Origin: Anaerorhabdus furcosa
Lineage (GTDB): Bacteria; Bacillota_I; Bacilli_A; Erysipelotrichales; Erysipelotrichaceae
Reading direction: 5' to 3'
Assembly: GCF_900167375.1 (NCBI RefSeq)
Contig: NZ_FUWY01000005.1
Location: forward strand, 62,001 to 126,000
DNA: 64,000 nt
Program-made: the position numbers and the translations under genes
Shown here: one piece after another, positions 42,887 to 52,297 of the stretch
Numbering within the stretch: the stretch's first letter is position 1
How the letters are laid out: the number at the start of each line of letters is the position of its first letter
Notes under the pieces: generated by a model
Told to the model about the DNA's origin: nothing
Database searches by the model: none
Seen by the model: the letters and a program-made list of their open reading frames with translations, nothing else

Positions 42887-43864
42887 ATGGAAAATAATAA
42901 ATTCAATAAATCAAAACTATACCTATGTATCGGCATTGCAATACTTATTATCGCAATTAGCGCGTTTTTTATAATTCAATTAAATAGTAAACCTACAAAA
43001 CCAAATAATCAGTTAATTGGTGATGTTACTATGGCAGAGGGTAGTCAAAATAAACCAGGTGAAATAACAGATGGTGAATACAAAATCGATTTAATGAATT
43101 CAGTGGTATTTAATTTAAAAGATACTGATTTTAAATTTGTGATTGCCAAAATAAGAGTTCAATCAAGTAATGCTATCAACTTAAAATTAAATCACTTTAC
43201 AACAAGTGAAGGAATTGCGTTAGATCAAGTAGATTCTTACATTAAAACACTTGAAGATAAATCTTTGTTCTTAGGAAAACAAAATGTATGGTTCGAAATA
43301 TTATCCAATGAACCTACAACAATGGTAAATATCTTCATTCCAGTAAAAGATAAAAATGCAAAAGAAATCATTCTTAAAAATGATTTAGGTGCAGATGAAA
43401 TTACAATTAATTTATCAACTGCTAAAGGTACCGCTGAGATGCTTCAATACAAAGCAGATGATATCATCACGGATGGTAGAACATATCAAATGACAGTATC
43501 AAGTGCATATCCAATCACAGGAGATACAATGACTCAAAATGGACAAGAGTTCTTATTACCATCTACTGTAGAGGTATACTCATTCAATATTGAAGCAGTA
43601 TCTTTATGGGGAGATAAAATTGTGATTGAAGAAGCACAATATATACCTACAGATTCAAAAGAAACATTTACAGCCTTAGATAGTTCGATTCAATCAATGA
43701 AGTATTCAAATATCATAGGCAAAGAAATTAATGAAAAGGATAGCGGCGACTTATTCTTTGTGGCATATAGTCCAATTGAGAGTCCTGTTACATATAAAGG
43801 TGTATTAAAACTAAAAGTTCAAGGACAAGATTCTTGGATTACAATCAATGTAGATCTTAACTAA
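42887..43864 (+). CDS. Membrane-anchored extracellular protein of unknown function
   Basis: A 325-residue protein with a short cytoplasmic start, one membrane helix (about 12-33, LYLCIGIAILIIAISAFFII), a low-complexity linker, then two beta-rich regions with alternating hydrophobic and polar strands. No catalytic motif was recognised. It is twelve bases upstream of the secreted glucosaminidase gene and likely shares its operon, so a role at the cell surface is probable. Start set at ATG 42887 (SD TGGAGGT); TATAAT at 42861-42866 is the probable -10. Confidence 0.72.
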   Translation: MENNKFNKSKLYLCIGIAILIIAISAFFIIQLNSKPTKPNNQLIGDVTMAEGSQNKPGEITDGEYKIDLMNSVVFNLKDTDFKFVIAKIRVQSSNAINLKLNHFTTSEGIALDQVDSYIKTLEDKSLFLGKQNVWFEILSNEPTTMVNIFIPVKDKNAKEIILKNDLGADEITINLSTAKGTAEMLQYKADDIITDGRTYQMTVSSAYPITGDTMTQNGQEFLLPSTVEVYSFNIEAVSLWGDKIVIEEAQYIPTDSKETFTALDSSIQSMKYSNIIGKEINEKDSGDLFFVAYSPIESPVTYKGVLKLKVQGQDSWITINVDLN

Positions 43865-43876
43865 GGGGGATAGAAC

Positions 43877-46800
43877 ATGAATAAATTAGCAAAGTATATT
43901 CTTAGCATGACATTAGCGTTTTCTTCTTTAGTTATGCTACAAAGTCCAATTATAACACCAGTTGAAGTTCAAGCAGATGTTACAAGTCTTGCGTGTGGCA
44001 CACAATATGAAGTTGCAGTAGCAAATACTAATGGAACATTTACTAAAATGTCTTGTCATAATTCTTTCTCTGATGCCCAAAACACAATGTGGGGTTATGG
44101 TGATGATGCAGTAGTTAGACATCATGCAAGCAAGAGCCCAATGAAAATTGTAGCAATGAGTACTGGAGTTGCAATTACATATCCAATGCGTTCTGGAAGT
44201 TCAACAATGAACATTACACAAGATGTAAATCATCAATATCGTAAGGTTTCTTATGTGACGAAACATAGAGAAATGCGATATGAAGGAACATACAGCTACA
44301 ATGGTTCTGGAAATGGTACGATTAAGGTTAATCTTACTGGATTTAGTGGTTTAGCTGATTTAATTAATGTAGATCTTGTTCCATATGCATTTTTAGGTGG
44401 AAATATTACAATTCCTTTGGGTGGGAATGATACGACTGCAGCTAATGAGCAACCTTTTTGGACGCGTATTTATCAAACGCATTATACAGTATCTAACAAA
44501 GAATTAACTTTTATAGCTCATAGCGGGTGGTCAGGTAATGGATGGCCAGAAAAATATGTGATGACTGTTGGTTTAGCTGCAGATTGGATGACTGATGGAA
44601 CTACGTACTATAGCTACGATGGTTATAATTTCTATTCAGATGCAAAGTATAGAAATAAAGTAGGAACCTATTATAATTATTATCAATTTTTACCAAGTAG
44701 AACAAAATCTAATATTCCTGCATCTGTTTTTGACAACTTCTTGATTTCAGTAAAGGGCTCTGGAACTAACAGTAAAATGAAGAACCAAGGTCAAACATTC
44801 ATTAATGCGCAAAATACATATGGAATGAATGCGTTACTTATATATTCACTTGCATGTTTAGAATCAGCATATGGAACTAGTAATTTTGCGATGGATAGAA
44901 ATAATTTGTTTGGTTGGAATGCGTTTGATAGTAGTCCTGGAAGTGCTTCAAGCTTTCCTTCAGTTGAAGCGGCAATTAATGAGCATATGGGGATTAATTT
45001 AAGGGGTTATACAAATATTGAAGATTCAAGATTCTTTGGTTCTCATGTTGGAAACAAAGGTTCTGGATTTAATGTTAAATATGCAGCAGATCCATACTGG
45101 GGATATAAAATAGCAGCGATTGCATATAGTATTGATAAAGCAGCAGGATTTGCGGATTTAAATAAATATTCGATTGGTGTTATCAATACATATGGTGTCA
45201 ATATTTTAAAATCACCAGGAGGTGCAACACTATTTAACTCAGCATATGGTGCAACATATCAAGAAAACTTTACTGTAGCAATTTTGGGTAATGAATCGAA
45301 TCATTATAAGATACAATCAACCAATCCTGTATCGGGTGGAAATATTGTAACTGGTTCAACAAAAGGTTTAGTTACTTATGATTGGAATAGTAGTGTTGGA
45401 TATCTTCCAACAAATTATTTAAGCATGACAGGAAACAGTGCTCCAGTTCAACCTAGTGGAACAACGCCGACTGGAGATTTTGTAAATGCAATAAATACAG
45501 CAACATTTAAAGATGGAACATTAGTGTTAGAGGGTAATGCGTATCGTCCAGGTATTTATGTTACTGATAAAAATACAGTTAAACAAACATTGATTGTTAA
45601 TGACAATTTGTTTAATAAAACGGAGATGGCATTGACTTCAACTGTAACAGATAATGATAAAGTTAAGTACAGTGCAACGATTGATTTATCAAAATTAACT
45701 AAAGGAGATTATTACTTTAAAATTCGAACTGAGTATTCAACACTTACTGAATACAATCAAGAAATTGGTATTGAAAAACTAAGCACTTATCCAGAAGAAT
45801 TTACATTTAACAATGTTAAGTATAAATTGTATGCATTTGGTGATATGGTGAAATTATCTGTAGGACAATCTTCTACATCCCCAGATCCTACACCAACCAT
45901 ACCAGCAGAAGTTCCTAATGTTTTAAAACATGATATAAGTAAGTTCAATCGTGTAGATAATAATTTACAGATTGAAGGATTTGCATTTATTACTGGTATT
46001 AATGCAGACGATAAGGTAAATATTAAACATGAAGTTTATTTCATGAATTTAGAAACAAAAGAAGTATTGCCATTTGTTACAGAAACGAAGACATTAAGTA
46101 CACCTATTGCACTTGGTGATGGCTATACTTATTCGAAGATTGGATTTAGTGGAACATTTGATACATCAACATTACCAACTGGAAATTTTGTTCTTTACGT
46201 TAAGGTAACTGAGAATAACATTGAGAAAAAAGCGGAAGTGGTGAATTATTATACATCGGTAGTACCAGAAAATATTACTACGGATAATAAGAATATTAGA
46301 TTCTTAATTAGCCCTTCATTTAATTTCCGATACGAAATGCGTAATGATAATATCAAGATTGACGCTTCAATAATTAAGAAACCAACAATTAATCCTACAG
46401 TATTTGATTTTACAAATTTGAAATTAACAGATTCAAAATTAAGTGTTGAAGGTGTATCGTGGATTAGTGGAGTGGATACCATTAAAACAAATAATCCTGC
46501 ATATAAATTATTACTTGTTGACGAGAGTGGAGCAATCGTTGAAAACGCACTTACAAACAAAGCTTGTGCAGTTGATTATGGCAAAACATTGAAATATAAA
46601 TATAGCACAGCAGATGCATGTTTCAGTGGTGAATACGATTTAAGTAAACTTGCTAATGGAACATACACAATCATGTTAGATTTATCTGCAAGTAGTTATC
46701 GAGATATTATTGAAATGTATGATTATTACAATAGAGCTAACCAAAAAGTCACATATAATGGAAAAGTTTATGAAATTAAAGTATCATCTATTCGTTGTCG

Positions 46801-46942
46801 TTTAACACTTACTATTTCTGATGAAAACAGTACACCTGTTATCACAGACAATCCAGATAGCGCTGAAGAAATAAAAGATGTTCCAAATGATGAAATGTTA
46901 CCTATGAGTGCACCAGTATTTATAGGTGAAGAGAAGCAATAA
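43877..46942 (+). CDS. Secreted peptidoglycan N-acetylglucosaminidase with C-terminal repeat domains
   Basis: A 1021-residue exported wall hydrolase. Signal peptide to about residue 34 (VEVQADV). The glucosaminidase domain (about 290-420) has ALLIYSLACLESAYGTSNFA with catalytic Glu329, then NNLFGWNAFDSSPGSASSF, typical of LytD/LytG-like GH73. An SH3-like part follows (about 430-515). The C-terminal half holds three similar beta-sandwich units of about 120-150 residues (near 537, 690 and 840), each opening with a L-x-V/I-x-G motif (LVLEGNAY, LQIEGFAF, LSVEGVSW). A short acidic, Pro-containing tail ends the protein with no LPxTG motif. SD AAGGGGG. Confidence 0.88.
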   Translation: MNKLAKYILSMTLAFSSLVMLQSPIITPVEVQADVTSLACGTQYEVAVANTNGTFTKMSCHNSFSDAQNTMWGYGDDAVVRHHASKSPMKIVAMSTGVAITYPMRSGSSTMNITQDVNHQYRKVSYVTKHREMRYEGTYSYNGSGNGTIKVNLTGFSGLADLINVDLVPYAFLGGNITIPLGGNDTTAANEQPFWTRIYQTHYTVSNKELTFIAHSGWSGNGWPEKYVMTVGLAADWMTDGTTYYSYDGYNFYSDAKYRNKVGTYYNYYQFLPSRTKSNIPASVFDNFLISVKGSGTNSKMKNQGQTFINAQNTYGMNALLIYSLACLESAYGTSNFAMDRNNLFGWNAFDSSPGSASSFPSVEAAINEHMGINLRGYTNIEDSRFFGSHVGNKGSGFNVKYAADPYWGYKIAAIAYSIDKAAGFADLNKYSIGVINTYGVNILKSPGGATLFNSAYGATYQENFTVAILGNESNHYKIQSTNPVSGGNIVTGSTKGLVTYDWNSSVGYLPTNYLSMTGNSAPVQPSGTTPTGDFVNAINTATFKDGTLVLEGNAYRPGIYVTDKNTVKQTLIVNDNLFNKTEMALTSTVTDNDKVKYSATIDLSKLTKGDYYFKIRTEYSTLTEYNQEIGIEKLSTYPEEFTFNNVKYKLYAFGDMVKLSVGQSSTSPDPTPTIPAEVPNVLKHDISKFNRVDNNLQIEGFAFITGINADDKVNIKHEVYFMNLETKEVLPFVTETKTLSTPIALGDGYTYSKIGFSGTFDTSTLPTGNFVLYVKVTENNIEKKAEVVNYYTSVVPENITTDNKNIRFLISPSFNFRYEMRNDNIKIDASIIKKPTINPTVFDFTNLKLTDSKLSVEGVSWISGVDTIKTNNPAYKLLLVDESGAIVENALTNKACAVDYGKTLKYKYSTADACFSGEYDLSKLANGTYTIMLDLSASSYRDIIEMYDYYNRANQKVTYNGKVYEIKVSSIRCRLTLTISDENSTPVITDNPDSAEEIKDVPNDEMLPMSAPVFIGEEKQ

Positions 46943-46975
46943 AAAAGTTGGAATTTAAATTCCAACTTTTTATTT
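46942..46975. terminator. Bidirectional terminator between convergent genes
   Basis: Perfect palindrome: AAAAAGTTGGAA/TTCCAACTTTTT with loop TTTAAA, T-rich on either strand. Serves the glucosaminidase and PASTA genes. Confidence 0.93.
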
Positions 46976-48969
46976 TATTCTTTAACTAAAATTTTTACAG
47001 TGACTTGAGTAGAAATTAATACGTCTGGTGTATTTGCAGCAATACTGATTTCAAGAACCATGAAATTTGGTCTTGGATCTTCAGTCGTGGTAGATTCTGT
47101 TACAAATGAAATATTTGCGAATGGACTTAGTGCTGTTTTAACTTTTGATTTAGTTTCATCAAGTGTTGAGCCATTCAATGTTGAAAGACTGTAATTAGGG
47201 AATGTTGCTTTTGCATTAGCGGGATCATTTCCTTTTGATGTTACATATTCAATTGTTTGGCCTGGCCAGAAGTTAGAACCTGTTTGGTTACGAATAATAT
47301 TACCGTTACCTACCGTTTCAGAATATTCAGAGCCAACTTTGCTAGCTGTTAAGCCAAGTCCCTTAATATAGTTAATGAAGTCTGTTTCACTCATATTTTC
47401 TTTGAGTTCAACAGTAATTGGACTACCTTTTGAAACTTTACATGTTACTGTTTTAGAACCTTTAGTACATCCAAATGTTAAGCCACTCTTTACAGAAGTA
47501 TTTTGTTCAGGTGCAGAGAAAGTAATTGACCATCCTGCTCCAATACCATTTGCAGTATCTATAATTGCTTTAGCATCAGCTGTTGATTTACCATCAAATG
47601 TAGAAACATCAGGATCATATTTTCCTCTTGATAATACATAATTAATAGATGTTCCAACTGTTTTAGATCCAGTATCATTTGATACAATATATCCTGATGT
47701 ATAATCGCTATATCGATCAGTTCCTTTAGAACCAACTTTCATGCCTAAGCCTTCAACATATTTTTTGAAATCATCATATGATGCACCAGCCTTACTCTCA
47801 ACATTTACTGATTTAAGGCGTGCTACTTTAATTGTTATTGTAGTTCCTGTATCAACAGTTGTTGCACTAGATACAGTTTTGCTATTGATGATTTGTTCAA
47901 TAATTGTTCCAGGTGTTTTATCACTATCTACTTCAGTGACAGTGACTTTTAAATTTGCTGATTTTTTATTTAATGAATCAATGTGTGCATTGAAACTATC
48001 TTTAGATTTATTTGTATAGTTCTCTATGATAGGTTTGCCAATAGAAAGTTTAACTGTCATTGTAGCACCAGATTTCATATTGCCTGAATTAGGAGTATTA
48101 GAAATTACAGTACCATTTGCGATTTTATTGTCATAAGTTTCTTCGTATGAAATTTTTATGTTGTTTGTTTTTGCCCAAGCATCAACATCTTTCTTAGTTT
48201 TTCCATCAAACTTCACAGCAGCAGTACCTTTACCAGTTGACATTGTTACTGTAATTTTGCCACCAGTCTTTGTAGTTGCTCCAGCTTTTGGATCTTGTGA
48301 TATTACTTTACCAGAAGCGATTGTTTCACTTGCTTCTTCTTTAAATGTAACGGTTATGTTGTTTGTTTTACCCCAAGCTTGAATGTTTGCTTTTGTATAG
48401 TCTTTGAAGTCTGGCATTGTTACTTCAATGCCAACTGATTCTGTTCCAACTGAGATAGAAATTAATACTGGGGTGCTTCTACGAACTTCTTTTTCTGTTA
48501 TATTACTCTTAATGAAATAATCTTTTTTGATTTTAGGATCTGGAATATATTCATAAGTAACATCTGTGAATTTATTTTCAAGGAACCATGCTTCGATTTG
48601 ATCGTGAGTCATATCTTTGAAATCAGGTAGGGTTACGATTAAATCAGGATCTGGTCCATTTGATAATGTGATTGTAAGAACATCATCTTTCTTTAAAGTT
48701 TCTCCTCCAACAATACTTTGTGAAGTAACTTGATCTTTAATGATTGATTCATTGAATTCATAATTGAATAAAACTTGATCGGTTGTTAAATCGTTCTCTA
48801 CTACCCAAGCATCTACATCAATTTTTGTTTTATTAGTAAAGTCAGGTATCTCAATCTTTTTTGTAGGGAATAAAAAGAATATTGCAACAATGGCAATCGT
48901 TAATAATATTAGTATTCCGGCTGCAACCATAAGGCCGATAGTTTTCTTATCTCTGAAATTTATGTTCAT
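46975..48969 (-). CDS. Kinase-less membrane protein with tandem PASTA domains
   Basis: A 664-residue protein: short cytoplasmic start, one membrane helix (about 12-34), then only PASTA-type units to the end, about eight or nine of them. Clear units start at IEIPDF, VTLPDFKDMT, VTMPDFKDYT and later VKFDGKTKKDVDAWA and VSTFDGKSTADA; most end in the LSxG pattern (ITLSNG, VTMSTG). It looks like the outer part of a PknB-type Ser/Thr kinase without the kinase. PASTA domains bind muropeptides or lipid II, so it may be a wall sensor or scaffold. Later units are divergent. Confidence 0.88.
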   Translation of the reverse strand: MNINFRDKKTIGLMVAAGILILLTIAIVAIFFLFPTKKIEIPDFTNKTKIDVDAWVVENDLTTDQVLFNYEFNESIIKDQVTSQSIVGGETLKKDDVLTITLSNGPDPDLIVTLPDFKDMTHDQIEAWFLENKFTDVTYEYIPDPKIKKDYFIKSNITEKEVRRSTPVLISISVGTESVGIEVTMPDFKDYTKANIQAWGKTNNITVTFKEEASETIASGKVISQDPKAGATTKTGGKITVTMSTGKGTAAVKFDGKTKKDVDAWAKTNNIKISYEETYDNKIANGTVISNTPNSGNMKSGATMTVKLSIGKPIIENYTNKSKDSFNAHIDSLNKKSANLKVTVTEVDSDKTPGTIIEQIINSKTVSSATTVDTGTTITIKVARLKSVNVESKAGASYDDFKKYVEGLGMKVGSKGTDRYSDYTSGYIVSNDTGSKTVGTSINYVLSRGKYDPDVSTFDGKSTADAKAIIDTANGIGAGWSITFSAPEQNTSVKSGLTFGCTKGSKTVTCKVSKGSPITVELKENMSETDFINYIKGLGLTASKVGSEYSETVGNGNIIRNQTGSNFWPGQTIEYVTSKGNDPANAKATFPNYSLSTLNGSTLDETKSKVKTALSPFANISFVTESTTTEDPRPNFMVLEISIAANTPDVLISTQVTVKILVKE

Positions 48970-49033
48970 ATGTTCACCTCAATTTAATTATAGCATAGTT
49001 CAATAAATTTAAAACCAAATTTAGAGGAAGATA

Positions 49034-49042
49034 TGGTATGAT
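49034..49042 (+). promoter_or_regulatory. Extended -10 promoter of tex
   Basis: TGG-TATGAT inside TATGGTATGATA, the same string as upstream of the lipase-like gene. Confidence 0.5.
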
Positions 49043-49068
49043 AATACGTGGCTAAAGGAGACAAAAAA

Positions 49069-51195
49069 ATGGAACATTTAATAACACCGATCGCGCAAGA
49101 ATTAAATATAGGAGTAGATCAAATAAAAAATACATTGAAACTTCTTGAAGAGGGAAGTACTGTTCCCTTTATTGCACGATACAGAAAAGAAATGACTAAA
49201 GGATTGGATGAAGAACAAATTCAATACATTCAAAAACAATATGATTATCAAGTAAACTTAGAAAAACGTAAAGAAGATGTATTACGTATTATTGAAACAC
49301 AAGGTAAGTTAACTGAAGAAATTAAAAAAGAAGTATTAGCGTGTACCAAATTATCTCAAGTAGAAGATATTTATCGTCCATATCAACAAAAACGTAAGAC
49401 ACGTGCTACTGATGCAATCGCTAAGGGATTAGAACCACTTGCGGATTGGATTTATAAATGTCCTACGCAAGGGAATGTACTTGAAGAAGCGCAAAAGTAT
49501 ATCAATGATAAAGTAGACACTGTTGAGGAAGCGATTCAAGGTGCTAAAGATATAATAGCTGAGCGTGTGAGTGATAATGCAAAGTTGCGTTGGAAAGTTC
49601 AAGATTCAGTTAATCGTTATGGAAAAATTGTAACAAAGGCGAAAAAGAAACATGGCGATGAGAATAAAGTATATAAAATGTATTATGAATTCACGGATCG
49701 AGTAGGATATATTGCAAGTCATCGTATCATGGCAATAGATCGTGCAGAAAAAGAAAAAGTAATTACAGTTTCTATGGATTATGATCAAAACTATTTAATT
49801 AAATATGCGATTCGTGGTATTACTCGCGATAAAGCAACAGTTGTGCAAGAGATAATAGAAGATGCAACTGCTGATGGATGCAAGCGTTTATTATTCCCAA
49901 GTGTTGAACGTGAAATTAGAAATGAGTTAAGTGAAAAAGCACAAAATCAATCCATTGAAATTTTTTCTATGAATGTTGAAAAATTATTAATGCAACCACC
50001 TTTAATTGGAAAAATGGTACTTGGTTTTGACCCAGCATTTAGGACTGGTTGTAAGCTTGCTGTATTAGATAATACTGGAAAATTATTAAAGATATCTGTT
50101 ATCTATCCTCATGCTCCTGTCAATAAAAAAGAAGAAGCAGAGAAAACATTGTTAGCGTTATTTAAAGAATTCCCAATTGAGATTGTAGCGATTGGGAATG
50201 GTACAGCATCAAGAGAATCTGAAAGTTTTGTAGCAGATGTAATCAGTAAGAATAAATTAAATGTACAATACACTCTTGTAAGTGAAGCAGGAGCTTCTGT
50301 TTATAGTGCTAGTGAACTTGCACGTGCAGAATTTCCTGATTTGCATGTTGAACAACGCTCTGCTGTATCAATTGGTCGTCGTATTCTCGATCCACTCTCT
50401 GAATTAATTAAGATTGATCCAAAAAGTATTGGGGTTGGTCAATATCAACATGATTTACCACAAAAACAATTAACTGAACGTTTGGATTTTGCGATTTTAA
50501 AATCAGTAAATCGAGTTGGAGTTGATATCAATACAGCTAGTCAAGAATTGTTGATGCATATTTCAGGTCTTAATAAAACAAGCGCAAAAGCAATTGTTGA
50601 ATACCGTAATCAAAATGGTAGATTTAACACCAGAGAGCAAATTAAAGATGTTAAGAAAATGGGAGATAAAACATTCCAACAATGTGCTGGATTCTTACGA
50701 GTACAAGGAGGAAATAACCCGTTAGACCAAACCGGAATACACCCTGAAAGTTATTTAGTTGCACAAAAGCTTATGGAGAAATATAATATAAATGAGTTAG
50801 GTCAAGCAGAAAACTTGAACATTGACATCATTGAAGAAGCGAAAACATTTGGAATTGATGAATACACTTTACAAGATATTGTTGATTCAATTCGTCAACC
50901 ATTACGTGATTATCGTGAAAAATATGATGGACCATTACTTAGAAATGATGTTCTTGAAATTGAACATTTGCATGTTGGTGATCAATTAGAAGGCGTTGTA
51001 AGAAATGTAGTTGATTTCGGTGCCTTTGTAGATATTGGACTTCATGAAGATGGCTTAGTACACATTTCAAAGATGAGTACAGAACGTATATCTCATCCAA
51101 GTGAAATCGTATCAGTTGGTGATATTGTTCAAGTATGGGTAAGTGCTATTGATACAGAACGCCAAAAAGTTCAATTAAGCTTGATTAAACTATAA
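49069..51195 (+). CDS. tex: Tex family S1 RNA-binding protein
   Basis: Tex is a nucleic-acid-binding protein tied to transcription or translation quality control. The 708-residue product has the N-terminal helical Tex domain (TVPFIARYRKEMTKGLDE), a YqgF-like RNase H fold (VLGFDPAFRTGCKLAVLDNTG), helix-hairpin-helix motifs (GVDINTASQELLMHISGL), and a C-terminal S1 domain (GVVRNVVDFGAFVDIGLHEDGLVHIS). Start set at ATG 49069, eight bases after AAAGGAG; a GTG at 49048 would overlap that SD. Confidence 0.96.
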   Translation: MEHLITPIAQELNIGVDQIKNTLKLLEEGSTVPFIARYRKEMTKGLDEEQIQYIQKQYDYQVNLEKRKEDVLRIIETQGKLTEEIKKEVLACTKLSQVEDIYRPYQQKRKTRATDAIAKGLEPLADWIYKCPTQGNVLEEAQKYINDKVDTVEEAIQGAKDIIAERVSDNAKLRWKVQDSVNRYGKIVTKAKKKHGDENKVYKMYYEFTDRVGYIASHRIMAIDRAEKEKVITVSMDYDQNYLIKYAIRGITRDKATVVQEIIEDATADGCKRLLFPSVEREIRNELSEKAQNQSIEIFSMNVEKLLMQPPLIGKMVLGFDPAFRTGCKLAVLDNTGKLLKISVIYPHAPVNKKEEAEKTLLALFKEFPIEIVAIGNGTASRESESFVADVISKNKLNVQYTLVSEAGASVYSASELARAEFPDLHVEQRSAVSIGRRILDPLSELIKIDPKSIGVGQYQHDLPQKQLTERLDFAILKSVNRVGVDINTASQELLMHISGLNKTSAKAIVEYRNQNGRFNTREQIKDVKKMGDKTFQQCAGFLRVQGGNNPLDQTGIHPESYLVAQKLMEKYNINELGQAENLNIDIIEEAKTFGIDEYTLQDIVDSIRQPLRDYREKYDGPLLRNDVLEIEHLHVGDQLEGVVRNVVDFGAFVDIGLHEDGLVHISKMSTERISHPSEIVSVGDIVQVWVSAIDTERQKVQLSLIKL

Positions 51196-51205
51196 GGAGA
51201 AGGAT

Positions 51206-51667
51206 ATGAATAAAAAATACGATGAACACAAATCATCAATCTTAGGATTAGAAGCAAATGTAGTAAGTTTATTAATTTACTTAGTACCATTTTTAATTGG
51301 AGTTTTCTCATATGGAGGTATCTGGGGTAACTTTACTTGGATTATTCCTTTGCTTGCATTAATCTTTGAAAAAGATAGTAAATTAGTTAAATTCCATGCT
51401 TGGCAAGCATTATTAATGACATTATTCTATGGTGCATTAGGTGTAATTACAACAGTAGTAGGAACAACAGTTTCAATTACTTCAATTATTGCTGGAAGTG
51501 CTGGAGGAGTTGTTTCTGGAATGGGTATTATCTTGGTAGTTGGAGTTATTTCAATCATCATCGCAATTCTAGAAATTATTGCAGCAGTAAAGGCATATGG
51601 ATGGGTTTCTTATCGTTTACCAATTATTGGAAAATGGTCTAGTAACTTAGCACACGAAAATGAATAA
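51206..51667 (+). CDS. DUF4870-like small membrane protein
   Basis: A 153-residue protein with about four membrane helices and the string KDSKLVKFHAWQALLMTLFY, which matches the conserved F-H-A-x-Q-A block of DUF4870/Tic20-like proteins. It starts eleven bases after tex, with SD AAGGAGAAGG, and shares its terminator. Function unknown. Confidence 0.8.
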   Translation: MNKKYDEHKSSILGLEANVVSLLIYLVPFLIGVFSYGGIWGNFTWIIPLLALIFEKDSKLVKFHAWQALLMTLFYGALGVITTVVGTTVSITSIIAGSAGGVVSGMGIILVVGVISIIIAILEIIAAVKAYGWVSYRLPIIGKWSSNLAHENE

Positions 51668-51670
51668 ATA

Positions 51671-51710
51671 AAAATGGTATCTCAATTTAAGTGAGATACC
51701 ATTTTTTTAT
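51671..51710. terminator. Bidirectional terminator
   Basis: Fourteen-pair stem AAAATGGTATCTCA/TGAGATACCATTTT with a seven-base loop, T-runs on both strands, between convergent genes. Confidence 0.95.
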
Positions 51711-51711
51711 G

Positions 51712-52242
51712 TTATTTTTTTTTCATTTTTGCATAAGCAATGAAGTGAATCCCTGAGAAAACTAATGCGCCACAGGCTAATGCAATGTTAGCAATCATTA
51801 ATATATTTGATAATTCCATTTGTAAACCATTGATTACCAATAAGATTGCAAATGCGATATAGAGTATTCCAGATAAAAGTATTTTATTTGGGTTACCATT
51901 TTTTACCATTTGATCAATGAATGTTAGGTTTTCATAAGGCTTAAAATTAGTGATTTGAACCAGTGAAGGAATGAATTTAGCACGATATCTATATTCCAAG
52001 AAAATCGCAAATAATGCTCCAACACCAAGGCATACCCATAAATTAGCTAGAAAATTTACTGCTAGAATAATACCAATGATGATATATAGATAACGATTCT
52101 TATAAAGACTAAATGATTTCTCATCTTTGGCTTGTATCAAGTATCCGATACCTGTGTTTTTGTTGTAAAGAATGTTTCTACCTTTTTCATCTTGATAAAT
52201 ATTTCTCCCTGAGACAATACTAGATTTCTTATTTGTAGACAT
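51712..52242 (-). CDS. Membrane protein of unknown function
   Basis: A 176-residue protein: about 50 polar residues (KSSIVSGRNIYQDEKGRNIL), two close membrane helices (about 55-95), a soluble loop with PSLVQITNFKPYENLTFID, then two more helices and a short Lys tail (AKMKKK). The start was set at the ATG (minus, 52242) preceded by GGAGGG; a longer version to 52269 lacks this SD. No family recognised. It is 55 bases downstream of nagA on the same strand and could be read through from it. Confidence 0.7.
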   Translation of the reverse strand: MSTNKKSSIVSGRNIYQDEKGRNILYNKNTGIGYLIQAKDEKSFSLYKNRYLYIIIGIILAVNFLANLWVCLGVGALFAIFLEYRYRAKFIPSLVQITNFKPYENLTFIDQMVKNGNPNKILLSGILYIAFAILLVINGLQMELSNILMIANIALACGALVFSGIHFIAYAKMKKK

Positions 52243-52297
52243 TTGATTCCCTCCGTACCCCAATATCATACTTTAAATTTATTGAATTGAAAAGGGG

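Noticed and set aside
46945-46975. Long perfect palindrome as an operator
   Set aside because: Placement between convergent stops with A- and T-runs makes it a bidirectional terminator.
47375-48382. Three open frames on the plus strand inside the PASTA gene
   Set aside because: They run antisense to a repeated, low-complexity gene, have no SD, and give hydrophobic strings without family features.
46975-48969. PASTA repeats as a DNA tandem repeat or CRISPR
   Set aside because: The similarity is at the protein level with diverged codons; no regular spacer-repeat pattern.
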